DNA of 10,004 nucleotides from Bacteroides ovatus. Lineage in GTDB: Bacteria; Bacteroidota; Bacteroidia; Bacteroidales; Bacteroidaceae. Of the stretch, positions 1 to 6,456 are shown one piece after another (position 1 is the stretch's first letter; every line of letters begins with the position of its first letter). The position numbers and the translations under genes are program-made. Location of the stretch: positions 1 to 10,004 of the forward strand of contig JAUUNK010000185.1 of the NCBI GenBank assembly GCA_030844565.1, written 5' to 3'. The notes beneath the pieces are model-generated. The model had not been told where the DNA came from. It ran no database searches and was given only the letters and a program-made list of their open reading frames with translations.

Positions 1-161
1 CTGCTTGTTCTGCGGTATTCAGGGACTGAGGATACAAATTTTCTCAAATGAGTCAGGATGCTGCCACGAAGACAGTCAAGGTGTTTCTTCTTTAGTAATA
101 TTATGCGTAAAAAGTTGTATATCAGTGAAATAAATCGTATTTTTGCTATTGCAAAAAACAA

Positions 162-206
162 AGGCGGAAGACAATATTAACATCGTATCACTATTGAATT
201 CCGCCT
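162..206. repeat. Imperfect inverted repeat, possible leftward terminator
   Basis: Arms AGGCGGAA (162-169) and TTCCGCCT (199-206) pair perfectly. After a two-base mismatch the stem continues with CAATA against TATTG, giving 13 pairs of 15 around a loop of about 15 bases. Read on the minus strand, the hairpin is followed at once by a T-rich run (TTTGTTTTTTG). It would therefore suit an intrinsic terminator for leftward transcription. Read on the plus strand it is followed by A-rich sequence and would not terminate. No leftward gene is evident to its right, so a mobile-element end or protein-binding site is also possible. Confidence 0.45.
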
Positions 207-220
207 ACAAAAAAATAAAA

Positions 221-307
221 ATGAACGATAAGAAGAAACACCTAAGGCGGTGCTTCAGCATCGCTGTGCGCGAATATAAGGGTTTTTACTACAATAACAA
301 GCGATGA
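221..307 (+). CDS. Possible 28-aa basic small protein (doubtful)
   Basis: ATG at 221 follows an A-rich stretch of the kind Bacteroidales often use for initiation, and the frame ends with TGA at 305-307. The product begins MNDKKKHLRRC and is strongly basic, with eight Lys or Arg in the first half and at the C-terminus. I do not recognise it. It could be a leader ORF for the downstream tetR, a truncated gene remnant or chance. There is no Shine-Dalgarno sequence, and nothing but the position supports it. Confidence 0.2.
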   Translation: MNDKKKHLRRCFSIAVREYKGFYYNNKR

Positions 308-429
308 ACAATATTTCTTAAATGAAAAAGCCGTGGGGTGTATGTGAGGTTTTACGGGTGGGGTTATGGCTGTTCGGAAGAAATGTATTATCTTCGTGGA
401 AACCAAAGATAAATATATGCTGCGCTGAT

Positions 430-1029
430 ATGAAAACAAATAAGGCTGAAATATATAAAAATGCGTTCCGGCTGTTCTTGCAGGACAATTACGAGAAGGT
501 GACGGTGGTAAAACTGGAGAAAGCTATCGGGTTGTCGTGCCGGGGTATCTATCATCATACGAAGGATAAGTTAGGACTGTTCAAGGCGGTTGTAGATACC
601 TATATCTTTGAACCGCACAAGGTGGAAAACAAGTTCGTGTTTGCGGAAGATATTTCACTGCGGGACTTCCTGCAAACCTATATCGAAGGGGTGGAAAGGA
701 CAATGGACTATCTAAGCAATGAATTAGGAGTAGATAGAAAGGAATGTGCCAAATGCTATTTTCAGTTCTTGTTCCAAGCGTACAAGTATTATCCGAACTT
801 TGTGGAGAGAATGGATGCTATCTTTGAGAAAGACCATCAGATGTGGCAGAAGATTATTAACCGGGCAATTGCAACGGGGGAAATCAGAAATGATATTGCC
901 ACGGAAGAGGTCGTCGATATGTTCCGAATGACACATCTGGGAATGTCATACGTGTTAGCTTTTACCACGGGACTTGATACCGAACGACTGAAACGGCAAT
1001 TTGACGCTGTATATAAACTACTGAAATGA
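430..1029 (+). CDS. TetR/AcrR-family transcriptional regulator
   Basis: This is a 199-residue cytoplasmic DNA-binding protein, the usual TetR length. The N-terminal HTH spans roughly residues 6-55: an amphipathic helix (AEIYKNAFRLF), the TVVKLEKAIGLS turn, and the recognition helix with IYHHTKDKLGLF, all standard TetR positions. The rest is a helical ligand/dimer domain that varies within the family, so no ligand can be named. The frame is open upstream to an ATG at 322, but those 36 residues are Cys/Trp-rich and unlike a TetR N-terminus; the ATG at 430 puts the HTH at its normal place. A strong terminator follows at 1078, so it is probably monocistronic. The palindrome at 1119-1142, before the next gene, is a natural operator candidate. 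TetR proteins are mostly repressors; repression of the 1189 gene is inference. Confidence 0.88.
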   Translation: MKTNKAEIYKNAFRLFLQDNYEKVTVVKLEKAIGLSCRGIYHHTKDKLGLFKAVVDTYIFEPHKVENKFVFAEDISLRDFLQTYIEGVERTMDYLSNELGVDRKECAKCYFQFLFQAYKYYPNFVERMDAIFEKDHQMWQKIINRAIATGEIRNDIATEEVVDMFRMTHLGMSYVLAFTTGLDTERLKRQFDAVYKLLK

Positions 1030-1077
1030 TTCTTTTGAACGGAAATTGAACATCATTCAATCTTTTATGTGATATGT

Positions 1078-1103
1078 GAAGCACCTTTCGGGGTGCTTTT
1101 TTT
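1078..1103 (+). terminator. Rho-independent terminator after tetR
   Basis: The stem AAGCACC (1079-1085) pairs perfectly with GGTGCTT (1092-1098) across a six-base loop, and a run of seven T residues starts at 1097. It lies about 50 bases after the tetR stop and isolates that gene from the 1189 promoter. Confidence 0.9.
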
Positions 1104-1118
1104 GTGTCTGCACGAAAT

Positions 1119-1142
1119 AAAATACAGTGAATACTGTATTTT
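1119..1142. promoter_or_regulatory. Palindromic operator candidate (TetR-type)
   Basis: AATACAGT, four bases, ACTGTATT forms a perfect dyad that extends by two A:T pairs on each side, giving 10-base arms. It ends 14 bases before the TATATTTG -7 box of the 1189 gene and so covers the -33 region, where a bound repressor would block polymerase. Length and symmetry fit TetR-family operators, and the adjacent regulator is the obvious ligand. I saw no second copy before tetR itself, so autoregulation is not supported. Confidence 0.6.
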
Positions 1143-1156
1143 CTGAAAGTTTGTGC

Positions 1157-1164
1157 TATATTTG
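1157..1164 (+). promoter_or_regulatory. Bacteroides-type -7 box for the 1189 gene
   Basis: TATATTTG matches the Bacteroides consensus TAnnTTTG exactly and lies 25 bases before the ATG at 1189, implying a short leader. No good TTTG -33 box is present about 19 bases upstream; that space is occupied by the palindrome at 1119-1142. Confidence 0.65.
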
Positions 1165-1188
1165 GAAAAACAATAATGATGAAATAAT

Positions 1189-1695
1189 ATGAAACTTAAA
1201 ATAGTATTGATAATGGGATTACTGAGTTTAGGATTAAATACCAATGCACAACAAGAGGATTACGGTGAAACAGAAAAGAAGCACTTCCTATACGATTTTA
1301 TCGGAGATTCTGATTCATTGGGCTTGATTGATAAAAGGTATGTGGACGCATGGTGGAGCGTTTCGGATTCTGCTTCGATAATCCCTTTAACCCGAAAGGA
1401 AACACGAGATATTATTAAAGCCTTTAAAAGCGGAGCGTTTTATGATGCAAGTGTGATAAAACATGATGATGTTAAAAATGAAGCCGGGGAAATAATAGAA
1501 TATGGCATGATAGAAAACATATCAGTACAAGCAAATCTTCCTCCAAAGACCTATTACATATTTGTTGGAAAGACCAAAGAACTTCCTTATGAGAATGGTA
1601 ATTTTTACATAACAGACATTACAAGTGTTTCACTCTCTAATAAATGGAAAAAGAAAGTGGATGCCATTATTAAGAAATATTGCTCTAATGAGTAG
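1189..1695 (+). CDS. Secreted protein, 168 aa, unknown function
   Basis: The N-terminus is a signal peptide: Lys at residues 2 and 4, a hydrophobic core, then NTNAQ with likely cleavage after residue 20 or 21. The Ala-Gln end is typical of Bacteroidota type I leaders, so the mature part should be periplasmic or outside. I do not recognise a named family. Residues 64-164 resemble residues 76-187 of the next lipoprotein: IPLTRKETRDII against ITLAPKEREMII, and KVDAIIKKY against KVDSIIAKY at the end of the domain. The gene has its own -7 box and a palindromic operator candidate, so it is probably controlled separately from the genes after 1696. It is clearly A+T-rich, unlike rteC. An accessory or immunity role is possible only by association. 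Confidence 0.75.
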   Translation: MKLKIVLIMGLLSLGLNTNAQQEDYGETEKKHFLYDFIGDSDSLGLIDKRYVDAWWSVSDSASIIPLTRKETRDIIKAFKSGAFYDASVIKHDDVKNEAGEIIEYGMIENISVQANLPPKTYYIFVGKTKELPYENGNFYITDITSVSLSNKWKKKVDAIIKKYCSNE

Positions 1696-1755
1696 TTATC
1701 GAAAAAGAATGGATAGGAAGCGAAAAAGGATATGTGAGGTAACGGGGTATCTTTG
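1696..1755 (+). promoter_or_regulatory. RteC-type activator-dependent promoter for cargo operon
   Basis: The block starts with TTATCGAAAAAGAATGGA directly after the stop of the 1189 gene and ends with a perfect -7 box, TATCTTTG (1748-1755), 30 bases before the ATG at 1785. CGAAAAA occurs at 1700-1706 and again at 1721-1727, 21 bases or two helical turns apart. The second copy sits where a -33 box would be, as expected for an activated promoter. The first 34 bases match the rteC promoter (8806-8839) at 30 positions, with identical spacing to the -7 box. Control by RteB is inferred from known RteB activation of rteC. Confidence 0.7.
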
Positions 1756-1763
1756 TCGCCATT

Positions 1764-1817
1764 GGAATATAAAATATATGAGCCATGAAAATACTGTTTA
1801 TCATTATAGGAATATTG
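1764..1817 (+). repeat. Leader and signal-peptide repeat, copy 1
   Basis: These 54 bases match 3573-3626 at 50 positions. The repeat covers 21 bases before the ATG and the first 11 codons (MKILFIIIGIL) of the 1785 lipoprotein. Similarity fades within the rest of the signal sequence and is not apparent in the mature part. Confidence 0.85.
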
Positions 1818-3008
1818 GGGATATTCTCTTCCTGTACAAGTAGAAAGGAAAGGCTTGCAGAAGGAGAAGAATCAATTCTAAATGGGTATGAAGTAGAAAG
1901 AAACAAATTTCGTCCCGATTCTTTTCCATTAAAAGGGGAAACACTGTACCTGATATTAAGGGAATATAATTTTAACAATGACGGTACAAAGAGTGCAGAC
2001 GCAGAAGCCATTACCTTAGCACCGAAAGAAAGGGAAATGATTATACATGCCTATATGGGCGGACAAGGAGAAAGGCAGAAAAGGGTTGATATTGCAGATA
2101 AGAAAGATGTAAAGACGGAGAATGAGGAACAAAGACCTACTTACCCTATTTTCGGTTATTGGTTGTTTACCGACCAAAAAGACGGAACGGAAGATAAGAA
2201 GATGTTGCCATATATGAACAATGTTTTTGATTACGGCTCTACTGATACAAAAGCAAAGTATGCATTGTTTGGTGATGAATTTTACGAAAAGGTAATTTTG
2301 ACTAAAGAGGATCAGCGGAAAGTAGATTCGATTATAGCAAAATATGATTTAGGACGAAGATATGATAAAATATATCCTGTGGATAAAACCAGCCAAAGAA
2401 TGTTTGCCAAAACTGTTGAATATGAAGTACTTGATACCGCTACTTTTAACAAGAAGGCTATGGAAGAAACAAGCTACCCTACCCCGGAATATAAAGTACG
2501 GGGATATTGCGATACTTTGCCTGACAAGGCTATCAAATTGTGCCAATATTATTATGACCGGAAGGATAAACAAGATGCTTTTTATCGAATAGAAGTAATC
2601 AGACCGGATTACATAATGGCAGGAAAGATTTACAGTGAAACAGGATTGATAAAGGAACAATATTGGGCTATAAATGATAACCGCCTTCTTAGAATTGGTA
2701 ACACTTACCATTATGACTGTACAGGAAAACTGATAAAAACAGTTTGTGAAGATGAAGGATTTAAAATCAGCTTTCTACAATTTCAGGAGATACTTTGGAA
2801 AAATGGGTACTATATGCCGAATCATATGCAAAACGGAACAGTACACAAAGAGCGCACTATCAGTTTTGGAAAAGAAGTTGTAAAAAGAGAGGGAGAAATC
2901 CCCTGTTATATATATAGTTACATAGACTTTAATAAAGAGGTGACAATCACAGTAAACGGAGTAACCGGACAAATCATATCAAAAGAAATAAATCTGGTAG
3001 TGGACTGA
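1785..3008 (+). CDS. Two-domain lipoprotein, 407 aa, unknown function
   Basis: The first 17 residues are a lipoprotein signal peptide with lipobox FSSC, giving Cys17 as the acylated residue. The CTSRKE that follows is not an export motif I recognise, so anchoring in the periplasm is likely. The mature part looks like a fusion. Residues about 76-187 resemble the secreted 1189 protein, ending with KVDSIIAKY. Residues about 285-405 resemble the 4763 protein: GLIKEQ, then a G/YHYDCTGKLIK stretch like a MORN-type turn, then an E-D-x-x-F-K-I segment, and a closing VNGVTGQI against IDGDTGTF. I do not recognise a named family. It is first in the run behind the 1696-1755 promoter. The start is fixed by the lipoprotein leader. 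An outside-in protective role is a guess from context. Confidence 0.82.
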   Translation: MKILFIIIGILGIFSSCTSRKERLAEGEESILNGYEVERNKFRPDSFPLKGETLYLILREYNFNNDGTKSADAEAITLAPKEREMIIHAYMGGQGERQKRVDIADKKDVKTENEEQRPTYPIFGYWLFTDQKDGTEDKKMLPYMNNVFDYGSTDTKAKYALFGDEFYEKVILTKEDQRKVDSIIAKYDLGRRYDKIYPVDKTSQRMFAKTVEYEVLDTATFNKKAMEETSYPTPEYKVRGYCDTLPDKAIKLCQYYYDRKDKQDAFYRIEVIRPDYIMAGKIYSETGLIKEQYWAINDNRLLRIGNTYHYDCTGKLIKTVCEDEGFKISFLQFQEILWKNGYYMPNHMQNGTVHKERTISFGKEVVKREGEIPCYIYSYIDFNKEVTITVNGVTGQIISKEINLVVD

Positions 3009-3053
3009 TAGTGAAATTGATTTAATATCGGAAAATTATAAAACATACAGACT

Positions 3054-3581
3054 ATGAACATGAGAGATTTAGAAATTATGATACAAGAAATTAGAGATGC
3101 TTTTGGCGATATGCCTTATCCGGGTACGGAGTATATAACGAACGACTTGGAAGGGAATGATCTGGAACGAAAGCAGATACGGGAAGGGTTCAGCCGTTAT
3201 GAGAACTGGCAGGATGTGCCCCGTGAATTGCTCCTGCAAGAACGGGATGCGTTGCCTTTATTTGAGCCACAGGGGTTCAGGTTCTACCTTCCGGCGTATA
3301 TGTTGTTCGCACTGGAAGATTATGAGAGTGCGGACATGATACCCGAAAGCATTGTTCATTCGCTGACATTACCGGATGCCGGAACAGAACTATACGAGTT
3401 TGTACGGGAAAGGCTGGTGCTGTTCAGTGAGGAACAGAGAAAGGCTGTACTACACTTTTTGGAATATCTGGAACGATGCCATGCGGAAGATTTTACGGAT
3501 ATATGTGTGGGCGATTGGTGTTCGGCTACTCCACGCAGGGCGATTGAAAGATGGTGCAGACTTGTTACTGACGAAATATAA
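3054..3581 (+). CDS. DUF6714-like cytoplasmic protein
   Basis: This is a 175-residue protein without signal peptide or membrane segment. The pattern fits my recollection of DUF6714: an N-terminal helix IQEIRDAFGDMPYPG (residues 10-24), a central FEPQGFRFYLPAYMLFALEDY (70-90), and a late LFSEEQRKAVLHFLEYL (123-139). The C-terminus (CVGDWCSATPRRAIERW) is richer in Cys and Trp. The biochemical function of the family is unknown to me. It sits between two lipoprotein genes, 45 bases after one and 12 bases before the next, so it is almost certainly co-transcribed. ATG codons at 3054 and 3060 are both possible starts. It is richer in G+C than both neighbours, which suggests separate acquisition. A role as a cytoplasmic immunity protein is inferred from the company it keeps. 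Confidence 0.75.
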   Translation: MNMRDLEIMIQEIRDAFGDMPYPGTEYITNDLEGNDLERKQIREGFSRYENWQDVPRELLLQERDALPLFEPQGFRFYLPAYMLFALEDYESADMIPESIVHSLTLPDAGTELYEFVRERLVLFSEEQRKAVLHFLEYLERCHAEDFTDICVGDWCSATPRRAIERWCRLVTDEI

Positions 3582-3626
3582 AATATATGAACCATGAAAA
3601 TACTGTTTATCGTTATGGGAATATTG
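3573..3626 (+). repeat. Leader and signal-peptide repeat, copy 2
   Basis: This is the second copy of the 54-base block at 1764-1817 (50 of 54 identical). It begins inside the last codons of the DUF6714-like gene, provides its TAA stop (3579-3581), and runs through the first 11 codons of the DUF2931 lipoprotein gene. Confidence 0.85.
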
Positions 3627-4733
3627 AGTTTGTTTAGTTCCTGCTCCGGCAAAAAGGAGAAGCAACAGGAGAAGGAAAAGTTATATTCGTGGTATCCGAG
3701 TGAAAGCGCACCTTATCTTTATCCTACGACTATTCATGTTGGGTATTTCGGTATGCCGGACAGAAGTACGGTTTATATACCGAGTAAATCATTAGTTGGC
3801 AATGTGTGGGGAGTGGGACAATCACTGCACGTTGTGGGTGAAGAATACAAACCTTTACCGGAAGCAATAGAGATCGTATGGTTGTCATTTACTGAAAACA
3901 AATTCTATTTTGTTTCGGAGTGGTTGCCAAAAAACAGATTACAATCGTTATTTGACACGGTTTGGATGAATGTACGGAAAATAGAGAAGCGATATAACGG
4001 ACTTGTTGTTGGCATGGCTCCCTATGGAATGATACAAATATGGGCTGTTGGTGATGGTAGAAGGACAGAAGTCTGTTGTCTGCATGGGGTGGAAGTGCCT
4101 GTGAAAATGTCTGAATTTCGCCCTCGTGCTATTATTAGCCGAGATGAATATGTCAAGTCCACTATTGAAGATGAACCAAGAGTATATGAGAACTTAAAGA
4201 AAAATGGTTTGCCTGACAGTTTGTTGTTTGAAAATTACCGTAAACGTTTTAATTATCATATAGTTCCTGAAATAGAAATGGAAGATGTGGATTTAACACA
4301 AATTGCAGTACATTATTTCAACGGAGAATATGATGTGATTTTATGGGAAAGACTGAAAGAGAATCTATATTCTTTACAGGCTCGTCCCCGTAATATATAT
4401 ATAAGTTGGACGGCAGGTAAGGATCAATATGAAGTTAGATTCGTATTTGATGAGCAAATGATTCTTTCTGCTTTTGAAAAGGTGTTCGGCAGTGATTATC
4501 CGCAAAGGGATGATTTTGATATTGTGGAGCTTTACGAAAAGTTGTATGGTGAAGGAAAGTTGCCGAAAGGTGATTTTACCATTCATATTGATAATGAAGG
4601 AAAGCCCACCGGAGTAAGTCTGAAAACAGAGAAAGGGGAAATGAGTGTACCAACTGATAAAATGCAAATCTTAGTTATCAAAAATGATAAATTGATTTAT
4701 GAAAGTAGTAATTATAACGAAAGCGATTGGTGA
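3594..4733 (+). CDS. DUF2931 family lipoprotein, 379 aa
   Basis: The leader MKILFIVMGILSLFSSC ends in lipobox FSSC, with acylated Cys17, followed by a Lys/Glu/Gln-rich tether (residues 19-29). The mature N-terminal half has DUF2931 hallmarks: YSWYPSESAPYLYPTTIHVGY (31-51), a GVGQSL turn, and PLPEAIEIVWLSFTENKFY (88-105) followed by a SEWLP-type segment. A second part from about 240 ends with KGDFTIHIDNEGKPTGVSL and MQILVIKNDKLIYESSNY, resembling the C-terminus of longer Bacteroidales members. The molecular function of DUF2931 is not established as far as I know. A membrane-anchored periplasmic location would suit protection against toxins acting in the envelope, but that is inference. It starts 12 bases after the previous stop and is part of the same transcript. 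Confidence 0.82.
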   Translation: MKILFIVMGILSLFSSCSGKKEKQQEKEKLYSWYPSESAPYLYPTTIHVGYFGMPDRSTVYIPSKSLVGNVWGVGQSLHVVGEEYKPLPEAIEIVWLSFTENKFYFVSEWLPKNRLQSLFDTVWMNVRKIEKRYNGLVVGMAPYGMIQIWAVGDGRRTEVCCLHGVEVPVKMSEFRPRAIISRDEYVKSTIEDEPRVYENLKKNGLPDSLLFENYRKRFNYHIVPEIEMEDVDLTQIAVHYFNGEYDVILWERLKENLYSLQARPRNIYISWTAGKDQYEVRFVFDEQMILSAFEKVFGSDYPQRDDFDIVELYEKLYGEGKLPKGDFTIHIDNEGKPTGVSLKTEKGEMSVPTDKMQILVIKNDKLIYESSNYNESDW

Positions 4734-4749
4734 GGGTATTGAGAAACGT

Positions 4750-4768
4750 AAATATATGAACCATGAAA
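4750..4768 (+). repeat. Short start-site repeat, copy 3
   Basis: AAATATATGAACCATGAAA is identical to 3581-3599, and 1772-1790 differs at one base (AGCC for AACC). In all three an out-of-frame ATG lies 7 bases before the real start. Only the start-site part is shared here; the signal peptide that follows is different. Confidence 0.75.
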
Positions 4769-5479
4769 CGGATAATAGCAACAGTTTTGTTTGCAGGCTT
4801 CGGGTTTGCTTGCAAAGCACAAGATGATTCGACCATGATACAGGCACACGGAGAAATAGAGAAATACGATTTTGCAGCCACCGAGAACGGAACAAAAGGT
4901 GTCCGTTTTATACGTGGGCAAACGCTTGTTGTAATTGGGAAAATAAGTTCAGGTGGTATTACAAATGAATATGCGCCTGCTTGTGACTTTTATACTACAT
5001 ATAAGACTTTTCACCCTAATGGTATGCTCAAAGAAAAAGGGTGTTACTATTTTCGTACTATTGCGTTTGGAGAATGGAAATACTACAATGAAAATGGAGA
5101 TTTAATAAAAGTTGTCAATGAAGATTTGAAGTTTGGTAAGATTAAGCCACAAGATATTATTTCTCTCTTAGAAAAAGAAGGCTGGTTTAATAGAAAAACG
5201 GGCAATAATAAACTACTTGATGTGCCTGAATATATCTTGAATAGTGATTCTACATGTACCATAATAGATTCATCTAACTTTAGAACAGACGGTTATTTTA
5301 CATACGAAATAAATCGTTTGATGAATGTTTCATTTGATTCTTCCAATGGTCACCCTCAATGGTTTGTGTCAATTGAACCTACTGCATTAAACAAATGGAC
5401 ATGGACAACTTACACAATAGACGGAGATACTGGTACATTTGAAAAGGACGTAAAATATGTAGAGCCTGCAACAGAGTAA
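4763..5479 (+). CDS. Secreted MORN-like protein, 238 aa
   Basis: The N-terminus is a signal peptide (MKRIIATVLFAGFGFACKAQ). Cleavage after Ala-Gln at residue 20 is the likelier reading, although Cys17 could be a weak lipobox. The centre has one or two MORN-like turns: FHPNGMLKEKGCYYF (83-97), then GEWKYYNENGDLIKVV (103-118). These are short beta motifs of the G-x-W-x-Y-Y-x-x-x-G type common in Bacteroidetes secreted proteins. Residues 85-140 and the tail YTIDGDTGTFEKD (217-229) resemble the C-terminal domain of the 1785 lipoprotein, including EDLKFGKIK and LEKEGWF against CEDEGFKIS and LWKNGYY. It lies 29 bases after the DUF2931 gene and is A+T-rich like that gene. No enzymatic motif is visible; function is unknown. 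Confidence 0.78.
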   Translation: MKRIIATVLFAGFGFACKAQDDSTMIQAHGEIEKYDFAATENGTKGVRFIRGQTLVVIGKISSGGITNEYAPACDFYTTYKTFHPNGMLKEKGCYYFRTIAFGEWKYYNENGDLIKVVNEDLKFGKIKPQDIISLLEKEGWFNRKTGNNKLLDVPEYILNSDSTCTIIDSSNFRTDGYFTYEINRLMNVSFDSSNGHPQWFVSIEPTALNKWTWTTYTIDGDTGTFEKDVKYVEPATE

Positions 5480-5548
5480 TATCAATGTATATAAGTATCT
5501 GATTGATTAGACTATTAATAACATATAACAGTAAGTCAAACTTAGAAA

Positions 5549-6430
5549 ATGGAAACAACATCAACATTAAGCCAAGAACTGGTGCGGGCAGCGGTGATGG
5601 CAGAACCGGAGATTGCGGAGAAGGTGCAAGCTCTGGTGGAAACAATGGAAGGAATGATACGAAGCAAGCAGGATGCGGGGGAATTTGCCGGGCTGGAACA
5701 GCTTGCCGAGGACGGACGGGTAATGTGGTTCGTGGCAGATACGCTGAACAAGCTACCGGAAGCGGTGACGTACAGCGACAAGGGTTTCGAGGCGTATGTG
5801 ATGCTGGTTGCCTTGTCACGGGAAGATGCGGCACTGCGGTATGTGTTCCGGTTATCGAGTTGGTATATCAACTACGGGTGCAACAGGGAACTGCTGTACT
5901 TGTGCCGGATATTGCACATCTATCCTGAACGGGGGTATCTGAACGGTGTGTATAACCGACTGGCGCAGTATGTGCAACAAATGAAACGGAAACGTCCGCA
6001 CTGCACCAAGAGCGAGGAATTGCCGAAAGGTGCAACGGAACTGGAAATACCTATTGCCCGTGCGAAGGTAAAGGAAATGACGGGTGAAGAGTTGTTGCAG
6101 GCAGAGGTGTATCTGGGAATGGTGAAGAATAAAAGGCTCGTGGAGAAGGTTACGAAGCACTACATGAAGGCAAAGAATACGGGACATCTGGCTGACCTTT
6201 GCGGGTACAGCCTAAGCACTTTCCGGCGGCTGTTCCGTGAAGAGTTCCGTACTACTCCCCATGAATGGCTGAAAGGACTGCGGAAAGACAAGGTGAAGAA
6301 CCTGCTCACACAAACAGACTTGCCGCTGGTGGAAGTGGCAGAGGTATGCGGGTTTGTGTCGCAATCGTACCTGACGGAGTTCTGCCAGATGAATTTCGGG
6401 GCAAGTCCGGGTGAGATACGGAGAAATTGA
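5549..6430 (+). CDS. AraC-family helix-turn-helix regulator, 293 aa
   Basis: The C-terminal 85 residues form a double HTH of AraC type: TGHLADLCGYSLSTFRRLF (211-229) with TTPHEWL, then LPLVEVAEVCGFVSQSYLTE (258-277) ending FGASPGEIRR, the usual AraC closing pattern. The first 190 residues contain no recognisable sugar-binding cupin or receiver domain. They look all-helical, and a long charged linker (KRKRPHCTKSEELPK) lies at about 146-160. No phospho-acceptor pattern is seen. The gene is visibly richer in G+C than the secreted-protein genes before it, so it may have a different origin. It lies 69 bases after the 4763 gene and 26 before the polyimmunity gene. I see no TAnnTTTG box in the 69-base gap. 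It may control the immunity genes, but the target is not visible. Confidence 0.85.
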   Translation: METTSTLSQELVRAAVMAEPEIAEKVQALVETMEGMIRSKQDAGEFAGLEQLAEDGRVMWFVADTLNKLPEAVTYSDKGFEAYVMLVALSREDAALRYVFRLSSWYINYGCNRELLYLCRILHIYPERGYLNGVYNRLAQYVQQMKRKRPHCTKSEELPKGATELEIPIARAKVKEMTGEELLQAEVYLGMVKNKRLVEKVTKHYMKAKNTGHLADLCGYSLSTFRRLFREEFRTTPHEWLKGLRKDKVKNLLTQTDLPLVEVAEVCGFVSQSYLTEFCQMNFGASPGEIRRN

Positions 6431-6456
6431 TAATGAAAGATTAATGATAAGTTACA

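Larger units (their letters stand above)
1..429. other. Left-end region without a supported gene
   Basis: No reading frame here has both a credible start and a recognisable product. The plus frames at the left edge close at about 51 and 133 and could be tails of a gene outside the window, but they are too short to identify. A minus-strand frame is open to the left edge from about 175 but has no ATG. The stretch contains the inverted repeat at 162-206 and a 28-codon ORF at 221-307. The tetR frame is open upstream to an ATG at 322, but the extra 36 residues do not look like part of a TetR protein. I see no convincing TAnnTTTG promoter for tetR; TATCTTCG at 389-396 is one mismatch away. Confidence 0.6.

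Noticed and set aside
1..175. Minus-strand frame open to the left edge, with a stretch reading LRKFVSSVPEYRRTS
   Set aside because: It faintly recalls a transposase N-terminus, but it has no ATG in the window and too few residues to identify. It may simply be an open frame by chance.
341..350. TATGTGAGGT before tetR is repeated at 1731-1740 inside the cargo promoter
   Set aside because: A shared 10-mer is expected by chance in 10 kb; the CGAAAAA pair and the -7 spacing are not reproduced before tetR.
322..429. N-terminal extension of TetR from the ATG at 322
   Set aside because: The 36 extra residues are rich in Trp and Cys and do not fit the family; the ATG at 430 gives a normal TetR length and HTH position.
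602..609. TATCTTTG, a perfect -7 match
   Set aside because: It lies inside the tetR coding sequence with no downstream start that would use it.
5379..5834. Long minus-strand and alternate-frame ORFs over the AraC gene
   Set aside because: They are shadows of a G+C-rich coding sequence; only the 5549 frame yields a recognisable double HTH.
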